From: Pseudomonadales bacterium
GTDB lineage: Bacteria; Pseudomonadota; Gammaproteobacteria; Pseudomonadales; Azotimanducaceae
Length of the DNA stretch: 64,000 nt
Assembly (NCBI GenBank): GCA_028285415.1
Contig: JANQPF010000005.1
Location: forward strand, 558,001-622,000
Reading direction: 5' to 3'
Position 1 is the stretch's first letter, and each line of letters opens with the position of its first letter. Below, in pieces: positions 40,964 through 48,341 of the stretch. The translations under genes and the position numbers were made by a program. Below the pieces are notes generated by a model that had not been told where the DNA came from, did no database searches, and saw only the letters and a program-made list of their open reading frames with translations.

Positions 40964-41299
40964 ATGCTGTTGAGGTCTTTGTGCGGCGCAGCTGCGCTCA
41001 CGCTCACGGCGGCCGCCTGGGCGGAAGATGCCTCCGAAAGTTCGGCTCAGGTAGCAGAAACGCCAGGTGGTGTACTGCAACTTGACGAAACCGTGATCTC
41101 CGGCAACCAAGAGTTGCCAAAAGTGCTTTATATCTTGCCCTGGCGCGAACCTCGCGGTTTGCCCGATATCGAGATTCAAGCGGAGTTTACGGAAGCAGAG
41201 GTCTTTCGACGTCTGTATCCGCCGGCGTATCGAAGGGAGCTTGGCTACTTCGAGACGCTGTCGGAGCTCAAGGAAAACACGGATCCAGATCAGGAGTAG
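40964..41299 (+). CDS. Small exported protein sharing the DASESSA motif
   Basis: The 111-residue protein has a signal peptide (core CGAAALTLTAAAWA, cleavage near WAE). The mature part starts with the same DASESSA block as the product at 34809 and continues with GGVLQLDETVISGNQELPKVLYILPWREPRG, then a helical C-terminus. I do not recognise the family. I chose the ATG at 40964 because AGGAGG lies six bases upstream; an ATG at 40949 overlaps the previous stop. It lies 5 bases before the ExbB gene, so it may be a periplasmic partner of that motor. Confidence 0.65.
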   Translation: MLLRSLCGAAALTLTAAAWAEDASESSAQVAETPGGVLQLDETVISGNQELPKVLYILPWREPRGLPDIEIQAEFTEAEVFRRLYPPAYRRELGYFETLSELKENTDPDQE

Positions 41300-41304
41300 T
41301 AGAA

Positions 41305-42012
41305 ATGGATATGTACGCGACCTTTGTGGGATTCTTCCAGGAGGGAGGCCCATTCATGTATCCCATCGCCATCGTGCTGGCGATTGGCGTTGCCATTGCG
41401 TTGGAACGGTATTTTTATCTTGCCAACCAGATGCGCATCAACCGCAAAGACTATAACGCCCTGTTGCCGCTCTTGAAGCAGCGCCGCGTGCGTGAAATCG
41501 TCGAAGTCACGAACAAGTCTTCTTCGCCGATGGCCCGCATCGTTGCCGATGGCGTCAACAAGCATGGCCAGGCCAGCGACGCGCGCCGTCGTGCCGACGT
41601 CGAGTCAGCGATGGAAGAGGGTCTCCTCGAAGCGCTGCCGAACATCGAGCGCCGCACGCAGTACCTCGCCACGTTTGCCAACATTGCAACGCTGCTGGGA
41701 CTGCTGGGTACCATCATCGGTCTGATTGCTGCCTTTACCGCCGTCGCGAACGCCGACCCGGCTGAGAAGGCAACGCTCCTGTCTCAAAGTATCTCCATCG
41801 CGATGAACACGACCGCATTTGGCCTGATGGCGGCCATTCCGCTCCTGCTCATCCACTCCATGCTGCAGAGCAAAACCAGCGCAATCATCGAGAGCCTGGA
41901 AATTGCCGTGGTGAAGTTCGTCAACCTGCTCGAAGGTAACGCGGAAGCTGTCGCCAAAGCGACTGCCAAAGCCTCGAAACCGGCAGGCAAGGCTGCGCCG
42001 GCTCGCGCCTGA
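41305..42012 (+). CDS. MotA/TolQ/ExbB-family proton-channel protein
   Basis: The 235-residue inner-membrane protein shows three helices. The first is at about 13-33 (GPFMYPIAIVLAIGVAIALERYF). The other two, after a cytoplasmic region, are at about 115-140 (YLATFANIATLLGLLGTIIGLIAAFTAV) and 155-180 (SIAMNTTAFGLMAAIPLLLIHSML). The Thr of the TolQ/ExbB channel lies in the NTTAFGL block. Such proteins form a pentamer around an ExbD/TolR dimer and use the proton gradient. ATG after GGAGTAGTAGAA-like bases. Two ExbD genes follow, separated from it by a strong hairpin. Confidence 0.92.
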   Translation: MDMYATFVGFFQEGGPFMYPIAIVLAIGVAIALERYFYLANQMRINRKDYNALLPLLKQRRVREIVEVTNKSSSPMARIVADGVNKHGQASDARRRADVESAMEEGLLEALPNIERRTQYLATFANIATLLGLLGTIIGLIAAFTAVANADPAEKATLLSQSISIAMNTTAFGLMAAIPLLLIHSMLQSKTSAIIESLEIAVVKFVNLLEGNAEAVAKATAKASKPAGKAAPARA

Positions 42013-42034
42013 TACGCAGATCCCTTTAGACGAG

Positions 42035-42057
42035 TACGCACGCAATTTGCGTGCGTG
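42035..42057 (+). other. Strong RNA hairpin between exbB- and exbD-like genes
   Basis: The nine-base arms ACGCACGCA (42036-42044) and TGCGTGCGT (42048-42056) are perfectly complementary around a three-base loop (ATT), with a flanking T-G wobble pair. No T-run follows, so it is unlikely to stop transcription. In a polycistronic mRNA such a stem commonly sets different stability or translation for adjacent genes, here 23 bases after the ExbB stop and 25 before the ExbD ATG. Confidence 0.8.
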
Positions 42058-42081
42058 TGAGAAACGAACAAGGTAGTGGGC

Positions 42082-42627
42082 ATGGATCGCGTACGAAGAC
42101 GACGACAAAAGCACACCGAAGCAGCGGACCTGGACGTCACCCCGTTCATGAACCTCATGATCGTGCTGGTGCCAGTGCTGCTGTTGTCCATGGTGTTTAC
42201 GCACACCACGGTGATTGAGCTCAACTTCCCTACCGGGGAAGCAGCGGCAGGTGAATTCGATCCTGATCTGGTTCATCTGGAAGTTGCGGTCTACCAGGAT
42301 CGCCTGGTGGTCGCGGACGGCCGCGGTGGGGTCATCAAGTCGGTGCCGAAGAACGAAGACGGCGAGCACGACTATGAAGAACTCTCCCTCGTCATGCAGG
42401 AGCTGAAGCGCCGCATGCCGGAGAAAGAGGACATCACCGTACTGCTCGAGGACGACACCAACTATCAGACGCTGGTGTCTGTCATGGACAAAGTGCGCTC
42501 CTATCCGGCGGTGCAGGCTCTGGACGTGGTCCAGGCCGAGCTTTTCCCCGTGATTTCGCTGGGTGATACGCCGACGCCTGACAACGTTGCGGGTGTGCCT
42601 GCCGCGGGCGGGGAGGACAAGTCGTGA
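42082..42627 (+). CDS. ExbD/TolR-family protein with Asn at the channel position (first of two)
   Basis: The 181-residue single-pass protein has a basic N-terminus (MDRVRRRRQKHTE). The membrane helix is TPFMNLMIVLVPVLLLSMVF, with the periplasmic domain after about residue 45. In ExbD/TolR the pattern is TPLVDVMLVLL with an essential Asp; here the aligned residue is Asn24 (codon AAC at 42151-42153). No other acidic residue lies within this helix. The start is the ATG at 42082 after AAGGTAG; a GTG at 42076 is in frame. Its stop overlaps the second ExbD start (GTGA). Confidence 0.88.
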   Translation: MDRVRRRRQKHTEAADLDVTPFMNLMIVLVPVLLLSMVFTHTTVIELNFPTGEAAAGEFDPDLVHLEVAVYQDRLVVADGRGGVIKSVPKNEDGEHDYEELSLVMQELKRRMPEKEDITVLLEDDTNYQTLVSVMDKVRSYPAVQALDVVQAELFPVISLGDTPTPDNVAGVPAAGGEDKS

Positions 42628-43163
42628 GTTACCATACGAAACGCCGTCGCGCGCGTCAGAAAAAGAGCAAGGTCGCTGCTCTGAATCTGGTGTCGCTGAT
42701 GGACATTTTCACGATCCTCGTCTTCTTCCTGATGGTGAACTCATCGGAAGTGGAAGTCCTGCAGACGAGCTCCAAGATCAAGCTGCCGGATTCGACGTCC
42801 GAAAAGCAGCCGGACAATCGCCTGGTCATCATGGTCAGCGATGAAGATCTCGTCGTACAGGGCAGGCCGGTTGCCCAGGTAGCCGATCTCGTCGGCGCCG
42901 AAGATACGCTGATCGAAGGACTGCAGAACGAGCTTCAGTACCAGGCCACGCGCAAAGGCGAAGTGCCTGAGGGTGGCTTCGAAATTACCGTCATGGGTGA
43001 CAAAGAGCTGCCGTACTGGCTCTTGAAACGCATCCTCATGACCTGCCAGACCACGGACTTCGCGAAGGTGAGCCTTGCGGTAAACAAGGTACCCGGCGCT
43101 GAATCCATTGAAGATCTGCCCACGGCACCTTTGCCTGAGGCGACGCAGGGAGCGGCGTCATGA
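42624..43163 (+). CDS. ExbD/TolR-family protein with the channel Asp (second of two)
   Basis: The 179-residue single-pass protein has a strongly basic N-terminus (TKRRRARQKKSK) and the membrane helix LNLVSLMDIFTILVFFLMVNSS. The channel Asp is present at Asp27 (codon GAC at 42702-42704). The periplasmic part includes DKELPYWLLKRILMTCQTTDFAKVSLAVNK, typical of the ExbD C-terminal domain. It begins with GTG overlapping the previous stop and ends overlapping the ATG of the TonB-like gene. With the Asn-containing partner it could form a heterodimer in an ExbB pentamer. Confidence 0.88.
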   Translation: MSYHTKRRRARQKKSKVAALNLVSLMDIFTILVFFLMVNSSEVEVLQTSSKIKLPDSTSEKQPDNRLVIMVSDEDLVVQGRPVAQVADLVGAEDTLIEGLQNELQYQATRKGEVPEGGFEITVMGDKELPYWLLKRILMTCQTTDFAKVSLAVNKVPGAESIEDLPTAPLPEATQGAAS

Positions 43164-44098
43164 GTGCCAAGCAGATTGTCGCCCGCGTGCATGACTTTGC
43201 GCTGCCGTGGGAAAACAAGCGCAGGGACAAGAAAGCCTTCAACAACTGGCTGGCGTTGTGTTTCGCGCTGACGCTGGCCATTGGTATCCCGATACCGTTT
43301 CTCACCCTCCCGGAAGTGGAGCGCGAGGAGTTGGAAGAGCTGCCGCCGCAGCTCGCGCGCATTGTGCTCGAAAAGCCCAAGCCCAAGCCGCCGCCCCCGC
43401 CGCCGAAGAAAGAGGTAGAAGAGCCGAAACCGGAAGAACCCAAGCCGGAAGAAAAGCCGGAAGAGGTGAAGCCGAAGCCCGAACCCAAGGTCGCTGATGC
43501 GAAGGAGAAAGCGTCCGTTTCTGGCCTTCTTGCCTTCAAAGACGCCTTTGCAGACATGCGTGAGGCGGTCGACGTCGACAAGCTGCAGGACACGGGCGCG
43601 ATTCAGCAGGGTGCCGGTCAAGCGGCAACCATCGACCGCTCGTTGCTGACGTCGAAGCATTCGACCCGCAGCGCCGGCGTCAACGTCGCGGCACTCAGCC
43701 GGGACACCGGTGGCGTGGCGCTCTCGGGTCGGGAAACGACCAAGGTGGATGCGCCTGAGAACATTGCCGGTGAGGGTGGCGTGCGCAAACAGCGCGTGGC
43801 CGATGCCCGCAGCCGCAGCGTGGAGGAGATCCGTCGGGTCTTCGATACGAACAAAGGTGCCATCTTTGCCATCTACAACCGCACGCTCCGCTCCAATCCG
43901 GCGCTGCAGGGCCAGGTGCTTCTGGAACTGGTCATTGATCCGTCGGGTCGGGTCGTCGAGTGTAAGGTCGTATCTTCGGAGATCGACGATCAGAACATGA
44001 TCGACAAGGTGGTCAACCGGGTGCGTCTCTTCAATTTCGGGGAGCGCGATGTGGGAACCACCACAATCCGCTATCCGGTGCACTTTCTACCTACATAA
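43160..44098 (+). CDS. TonB-like protein with AgmX/PglI-type C-terminal domain
   Basis: The 312-residue protein has a short cytoplasmic start, a membrane helix near residues 33-52 (LALCFALTLAIGIPIPFL), then a Pro-Glu-Lys-rich rod (about 70-125, repeats of KPKPPPP and EPKPEE). A linker with scattered Ser/Thr follows. The C-terminal domain (about 215-312) shows VEEIRRVFDTNKGAIFAIYNRTLRSNPALQGQVLLELVIDPSGRV and VVNRVRLFNFGERDVGTTTIRYPVHF. This is the AgmX/PglI C-terminal pattern known from Myxococcus gliding proteins and many gammaproteobacterial Exb-like operons. It should transmit force from the inner-membrane motor across the periplasm. Confidence 0.85.
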   Translation: MSAKQIVARVHDFALPWENKRRDKKAFNNWLALCFALTLAIGIPIPFLTLPEVEREELEELPPQLARIVLEKPKPKPPPPPPKKEVEEPKPEEPKPEEKPEEVKPKPEPKVADAKEKASVSGLLAFKDAFADMREAVDVDKLQDTGAIQQGAGQAATIDRSLLTSKHSTRSAGVNVAALSRDTGGVALSGRETTKVDAPENIAGEGGVRKQRVADARSRSVEEIRRVFDTNKGAIFAIYNRTLRSNPALQGQVLLELVIDPSGRVVECKVVSSEIDDQNMIDKVVNRVRLFNFGERDVGTTTIRYPVHFLPT

Positions 44099-44100
44099 GA

Positions 44101-44126
44101 AAAGCCCCGCTCTCGCGGGGCTTTTT
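44101..44126 (+). terminator. Rho-independent terminator closing the ten-gene operon
   Basis: AAAGCCCCGC and GCGGGGCTTT form a near-perfect stem around a short TCTC loop and are followed by further T residues. It starts three bases after the AgmX-like stop. The strong terminator supports the view that the genes from 34259 onward form one transcription unit. Confidence 0.93.
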
Positions 44127-44157
44127 GTATGCGCTATCCATTTGCGCGCCGAGACAG

Positions 44158-44277
44158 CGCTCAGGGCTGTTTTAGAAGCCGCGCTCAAGGCTGTTTTCTA
44201 AGCAACGCTCAAGGCTGTTTTCTAAGCAACGCTCAGGGCTGTTTTCCAAGCAGCGCTCAGGGCTGTTCTTTAAGCTT
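44158..44277 (-). repeat. 24-bp tandem repeat, five copies, at the end of a DUF6491-like gene
   Basis: Units lie at 44158-44181, 44182-44205, 44206-44229, 44230-44253 and 44254-44277, each starting CGCTCA then A or G, GGCTGTT on the plus strand. Units two and three are identical; the others differ at two to six positions. There are no spacers, so this is not a CRISPR array. The TAA stop of the minus-strand gene at 44270 lies in the unit nearest the gene, and the unit is eight codons long. The arrangement parallels the 21-bp repeat at 9809-9913. Confidence 0.92.
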
Positions 44278-44623
44278 TGGTGAGTGACCGCGTTTCTTCT
44301 TTGCTCAGCTTGTTGATCGTTTGAATGGCGCAGCGCTGGCCGTCTGCGGTGATGTAGTCGAATCCCGCATAGATGGTGTCGTTGGATGCGCTGACGCCGA
44401 CGTTGGCGGCGCGCGGCAGGGAGTGGCAGTCCTTACGCAGCGTGATCAGGTAGTTTTTACTGGCGCTCAGGCTCAGCACCAGATGTCGTGCATCAATCGC
44501 CTGCCAGCTGTCGATTTTGCTGGCAAAGCGGATTTTGCTCACCGGGGAGCCGGTGGGCATGGCAAGGCTCAGCAGGGGTAGAGCGATCAGTCCCACACCG
44601 AGCAGGCGTTTGAATCCAGCCAT
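44270..44623 (-). CDS. DUF6491-like small exported protein
   Basis: The 117-residue protein has a signal peptide (core LLGVGLIALPLLSLA, cleavage after the Ala-Met-Pro region). A compact domain follows with IDSWQAIDARHLVLSLSASKNYLITLRKDCHSL and the second Cys in DGQRCAIQTINKLSKEE. The pattern (a strand reading DARHL, YLxTL, two cysteines and a final RC-I segment) matches DUF6491 proteins as I remember them. Function is unknown. The ATG at 44623 is chosen because AAGGAGCG precedes it; the open frame extends much further upstream but is antisense to the M20 gene. The stop lies inside a 24-bp tandem repeat. Confidence 0.7.
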   Translation of the reverse strand: MAGFKRLLGVGLIALPLLSLAMPTGSPVSKIRFASKIDSWQAIDARHLVLSLSASKNYLITLRKDCHSLPRAANVGVSASNDTIYAGFDYITADGQRCAIQTINKLSKEETRSLTKA

Positions 44624-44734
44624 GAGGCGCTCCTTTGTCTGGCTATCCATCATAGTGGCCCTGATTTCCTGAACGCAAACTGAATCGGCAAAGCTGCTAC
44701 CATCAGCGGCTTTGGATCTGATGGCAGTACGTGC

Positions 44735-46165
44735 ATGACTGGATGGCATAAAAGGCGGATCAAGTGGCTTGCGCTTCTGGCGAGCATGGCTGGTGCGCCC
44801 GCGTTTGCAGACAACGTGGTCGAAATGGTCGACAAGCGCGAGAGTGAAGGGATAGCGCTTGCCAGTCAGATCTGGGAGTGGGCGGAGCTCGGCTACCTCG
44901 AGACCCGCAGCAGTAAGCTGCTTGCCGAACATCTGGCCGAAAACGGCTTTGCGGTGACCACCGGCGTGGCCGATATCCCCACCGCCTTCGTTGCAAGCTA
45001 CGGCCGTGGTGAACCCACGATCGGCATTCTTGCCGAGTTTGATGCGTTGCCGGGACTCAGCCAGAAAGCCATGCCCACCCGGGCGCCGCGCGAGGTCGGC
45101 GGCAGCGGACATGCCTGTGGGCACCACCTCTTTGGGGCCGCCTCCGTCACGGCCGGTATCGCCCTGGCTGAATGGCTCGAGACCAATAATCGCCCAGGCA
45201 CGGTCAAGGTATTCGGTACCCCGGCCGAAGAGGGCGGTTCGGGCAAGGTTTATCTTGCCCGCGAGGGGCTCTTCGAGGATGTCGACGTTGTGCTGCACTG
45301 GCATCCCGGCAGCAGCAACTCAGCCGCCGCGTCCACGACCACTGCCAACAAATCCGGACGATTTACCTTCCGCGGACGGGCGGCGCACGCGGCCTCTGCG
45401 CCGGATCGCGGCCGCTCGGCACTCGACGGGGTCGAAGCCATGAACTTCATGGTCAACATGATGCGTGAGCACGTGCCGCAGACCTCGCGCATCCATTATG
45501 TGATCACCGACGGCGGTGACGCGCCGAACATCGTGCCGGAAGAAGCGCAGGTGTATTACTACGTCCGCCATCCCGAAGCTGAGATGGTCAAAAGCCTCTT
45601 CGAGCGGGTAGTGACCGCGGCGAACGCCGCCGCCATGGGTACGGATACCGAAGTCGACGTTGAGGTCATGCATGGTAACTACCCGGTGCTGCCGAATCAT
45701 ACGCTGGCGGAGCTCGTGGATAAGAACCTCCGCAAGCTCGGTGGCATCACCTATTCTCCGGCAGAGCAGGCCTTCGCCGAGGAACTCCGCAAGACGCTCA
45801 TCCATCCGCAGCTGCCGCTAGGCAGTCAGAATATGATCCAGCCGTTTCAATTTCGCCAGAGCATGGGCTCAACGGACGTCGGCGACGTCAGCTGGCTGGT
45901 GCCGACGGTCGGCTTCAACACCGCAACGTGGGTGCCGGGTACGCCTGCGCACAGCTGGCAGGCGGTCGCCGCCGGCGGCATGAGCATCGGACACAAAGGG
46001 ATGATGCTGGCGGCCAGGCTCATTGCGATAACAGGCGTCGACTTGATGACCGATCCTGGACTCATCGAAGCGGCGCACTACGAGTTTCAACAAGCGCGCG
46101 GCGCGGACTTCCAATACAGCGCGCTGCTCGGCGATCGTCTACCGCCGCTGGACTACCGTAAGTGA
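44735..46165 (+). CDS. M20-family amidohydrolase (AbgB-like), exported
   Basis: The 476-residue metallopeptidase has a signal peptide (core LALLASMAGAPAFA). The catalytic domain shows LAEFDALPGL (metal Asp region), GSGHACGHHLFGAA (CGHH metal block), TPAEEGGSGK (Glu pair) and HWHPGSS. The dimer domain lies in the middle, and the last metal His may be in PGTPAHSWQAVAAGG. This is the M20D/AbgB pattern (aminobenzoyl-glutamate or similar N-acyl amide hydrolysis). It stands on its own start and its stop overlaps the next gene's GTG (GTGA). Confidence 0.87.
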   Translation: MTGWHKRRIKWLALLASMAGAPAFADNVVEMVDKRESEGIALASQIWEWAELGYLETRSSKLLAEHLAENGFAVTTGVADIPTAFVASYGRGEPTIGILAEFDALPGLSQKAMPTRAPREVGGSGHACGHHLFGAASVTAGIALAEWLETNNRPGTVKVFGTPAEEGGSGKVYLAREGLFEDVDVVLHWHPGSSNSAAASTTTANKSGRFTFRGRAAHAASAPDRGRSALDGVEAMNFMVNMMREHVPQTSRIHYVITDGGDAPNIVPEEAQVYYYVRHPEAEMVKSLFERVVTAANAAAMGTDTEVDVEVMHGNYPVLPNHTLAELVDKNLRKLGGITYSPAEQAFAEELRKTLIHPQLPLGSQNMIQPFQFRQSMGSTDVGDVSWLVPTVGFNTATWVPGTPAHSWQAVAAGGMSIGHKGMMLAARLIAITGVDLMTDPGLIEAAHYEFQQARGADFQYSALLGDRLPPLDYRK

Positions 46166-46995
46166 AGATTGGGGTCCTGCATCCGGGTGACATGGGGGTC
46201 AGCGTTGCCCGGGCGCTCGTGGCGGCGGGCCATGAAGCCTGTTGGGTCAGCGCAGGTCGCAGTGCCGCAACGGCCGCCAGGGCGGAGGCGTTCACGGCGT
46301 TTGCCCATCTGGAGGAGCTGACGCGCGGCGTTGAAGCCGTTGTCAGTATCTGTCCGCCGCATGCGGCGGTTGCCCAGGCGCAGGCCGTCATTCAGGCAGA
46401 CTTTGCCGGCACCTACGTTGACGCCAACGCGGTCTCGCCGGAAAGCGCCATGCAGATTGCGGCGATTGTCGGGGCTGGCTACGTGGACGGCGGCATTGTC
46501 GGCCCGCCGGCGGACCGGCCCGGCACAACGCGGCTATATCTTTCCGGACCGCAGGCCGAGTCAGTTGCGGCCTGGTTTGCCGGGAGCCTTCTGGATGCGC
46601 GCGCGATTGGCGTGGATCCATCAGCCGCATCTGCGCTCAAGATGGCGTATGCCGCTTATACGAAAGGCAGTGCAGCGCTCCTGCTGGCGGTCAACGCGCT
46701 GGCGGAGCGCAACGGCGTCGCAGAAGCCCTGCGCGCGGAGTGGGCCATTTCGCAGCCGGGACTTGCCGAGCGCAGCGCCGGCAGCGCTCGAGGCACATCA
46801 GGCAAAGCCTGGCGTTTCGTTGGAGAGATGGAAGAAATTGCCGCAACCTTCGCAGCGGCAGGATTACCCGATGGCTTTCACCAAGCCGCTGCCGACCTCT
46901 ACGCCCGTATGAGCGGGCTCAAAGACCTGCCACCGGCTGATCTCGATGCCGTTGTCGCCGCGCTCCTGAGGGACGGGGAGCTGACGGATCGGTGA
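46162..46995 (+). CDS. NAD(P)-dependent oxidoreductase, DUF1932 family
   Basis: The 277-residue protein has a Rossmann N-terminus (KIGVLHPGDMGVSVARALVAAGH, variant GxGxxG as HPGDMG), then VSICPPHAAVAQAQAV and YVDANAVSPESAMQIAAIV. A C-terminal helical domain carries the DUF1932 pattern (SALKMAYAAYTKGSAALLLAVNALAE). It resembles 3-hydroxyisobutyrate/6-phosphogluconate dehydrogenases, with an altered active site. It starts with GTG overlapping the M20 stop and its end overlaps the DUF2868 gene by four bases. Substrate unknown. Confidence 0.82.
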   Translation: MKIGVLHPGDMGVSVARALVAAGHEACWVSAGRSAATAARAEAFTAFAHLEELTRGVEAVVSICPPHAAVAQAQAVIQADFAGTYVDANAVSPESAMQIAAIVGAGYVDGGIVGPPADRPGTTRLYLSGPQAESVAAWFAGSLLDARAIGVDPSAASALKMAYAAYTKGSAALLLAVNALAERNGVAEALRAEWAISQPGLAERSAGSARGTSGKAWRFVGEMEEIAATFAAAGLPDGFHQAAADLYARMSGLKDLPPADLDAVVAALLRDGELTDR

Positions 46996-48341
46996 GCACG
47001 CTTCTCGCAAGCGCCCTCGACATACATGCGTGGTTGAGTGCTGACAACGAAACACCCGATACCGAGCGGATCCAGCGTGACCGTCAGATCGGCGCCGCGC
47101 TGGATACGGCTGACGACGTTGAGCGTGTGCTGGCCTGGTGGGAGACGGTAGATACCGCCACCTCCGATCTCGGCCGGCGCACCGTTGGTGTGACCCGATG
47201 GATCAGCGCGGGCCTCGGCGCCGCCGGTCTGATCGTCGGCAGCACCACGGCCGGCGTTGCGCTCGCCTACGACGGCGAATACCCGGTGAATTTGCTGGCA
47301 CTCCTCGGCGTCTGCGTTGCGCTTCCCGGTGTGCTGCTGCTGATAACGTTGGTGATGTGCGCGGCACGTGGATCCGGCTGGACGAGTCTTGCCCGCGGTT
47401 TGAGCGTGCTCAACCTGAACCGTGTGGTTGTTGGTTTGTGGCAGCGCCTGACCGGTATTCATGTTGTGGGTGGCGGCTGGGATCGTGTGCTGCACTGGCA
47501 GCTCGTTGTCTTCAGCCAGTGGTTTGCCATCGCCTTTTTTGTTGGCTTGCTGGCAACGCTGCTGGTGCTGGTTGCCGTCACGGATCTCGCTTTCGGATGG
47601 AGCACCACGCTCAACCTGGACGCTCGGTGGATAGCCGACGTGCTGAGTGCACTGGCCTGGCCCTGGTCGGGCATTGTGCCCACCGCCGTGCCCGATCTGG
47701 CGCTGGTAGAGCTGTCCCGCTACTACCGCCTCGAAGACCAGGCTGTTGTTGATGCGTCGCGCCTCGGCGCGTGGTGGCCGTTCGTGGCGTTGTGCATTCT
47801 GGTCTGGGGTCTTCTACCGAGAATCGGTTTTGCCGGGATCGCGCAGCATCGTCGGCGCGCAGCGGAGTGTTCGTACCTGCGCGAGCACCCGGAGGTGACG
47901 GCGCTTTTACACAGACTCGCACAGCCGGCTGCCGGTTTTGCGGAGGAAACGGCCGCCGCCGCCGGGGAGACGGACGCTGAGGTCAGCTGGAACGCCGCGC
48001 CGCAGACTTCAGGTGCGTGTATCGTCTGGGACGACGCTGGGCACGTCGAGGGTGCCGTGCGGACCAGCAGCGCGATGGACTCTGCCAGCCGGACGCTCGC
48101 CATTGCCGACCTGCCGGCAGGTGACGTGCGCGTGCTGACGAAGGGCTACGAACCGCCAATGCTTGCCTTCCACGACTTCCTCACCGAGCTTCGCGAGCGT
48201 ATCGGGCAGGAAGGTGCCATTGTCGTCATGCCCCTGGGCCTCGATGGCGGGCCCGCGTCTTCCGCCGATCTGGACATCTGGCGTCAGTCGCTCGCGGCGC
48301 TTCGCGACATGCGCCTGTACGTCAGCGGAGAAGAACGATGA
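46992..48341 (+). CDS. DUF2868 multi-pass membrane protein
   Basis: The 449-residue membrane protein has helices at about 68-90, 98-120, 170-200 and 255-278. The family-type N-terminus is ERIQRDRQIGAALDTADDVERVLAWWE, the loop RVLHWQLVVFSQWFAIAFFVGLLATLLVLV, and the C-terminal cytosolic segment contains a Glu-rich DUF2868 tail (about 290-449). In proteobacteria this family is nearly always next to a DUF3482 GTPase, as here, where the stop and start overlap (ATGA). Known role: none established. Likely a membrane partner of the GTPase. Confidence 0.85.
   Translation: MSTLLASALDIHAWLSADNETPDTERIQRDRQIGAALDTADDVERVLAWWETVDTATSDLGRRTVGVTRWISAGLGAAGLIVGSTTAGVALAYDGEYPVNLLALLGVCVALPGVLLLITLVMCAARGSGWTSLARGLSVLNLNRVVVGLWQRLTGIHVVGGGWDRVLHWQLVVFSQWFAIAFFVGLLATLLVLVAVTDLAFGWSTTLNLDARWIADVLSALAWPWSGIVPTAVPDLALVELSRYYRLEDQAVVDASRLGAWWPFVALCILVWGLLPRIGFAGIAQHRRRAAECSYLREHPEVTALLHRLAQPAAGFAEETAAAAGETDAEVSWNAAPQTSGACIVWDDAGHVEGAVRTSSAMDSASRTLAIADLPAGDVRVLTKGYEPPMLAFHDFLTELRERIGQEGAIVVMPLGLDGGPASSADLDIWRQSLAALRDMRLYVSGEER

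Noticed and set aside
44158-44277. Five direct repeats that could be taken for a CRISPR array
   Set aside because: The 24-bp units abut without spacers and overlap a gene's stop codon; no cas genes are present.
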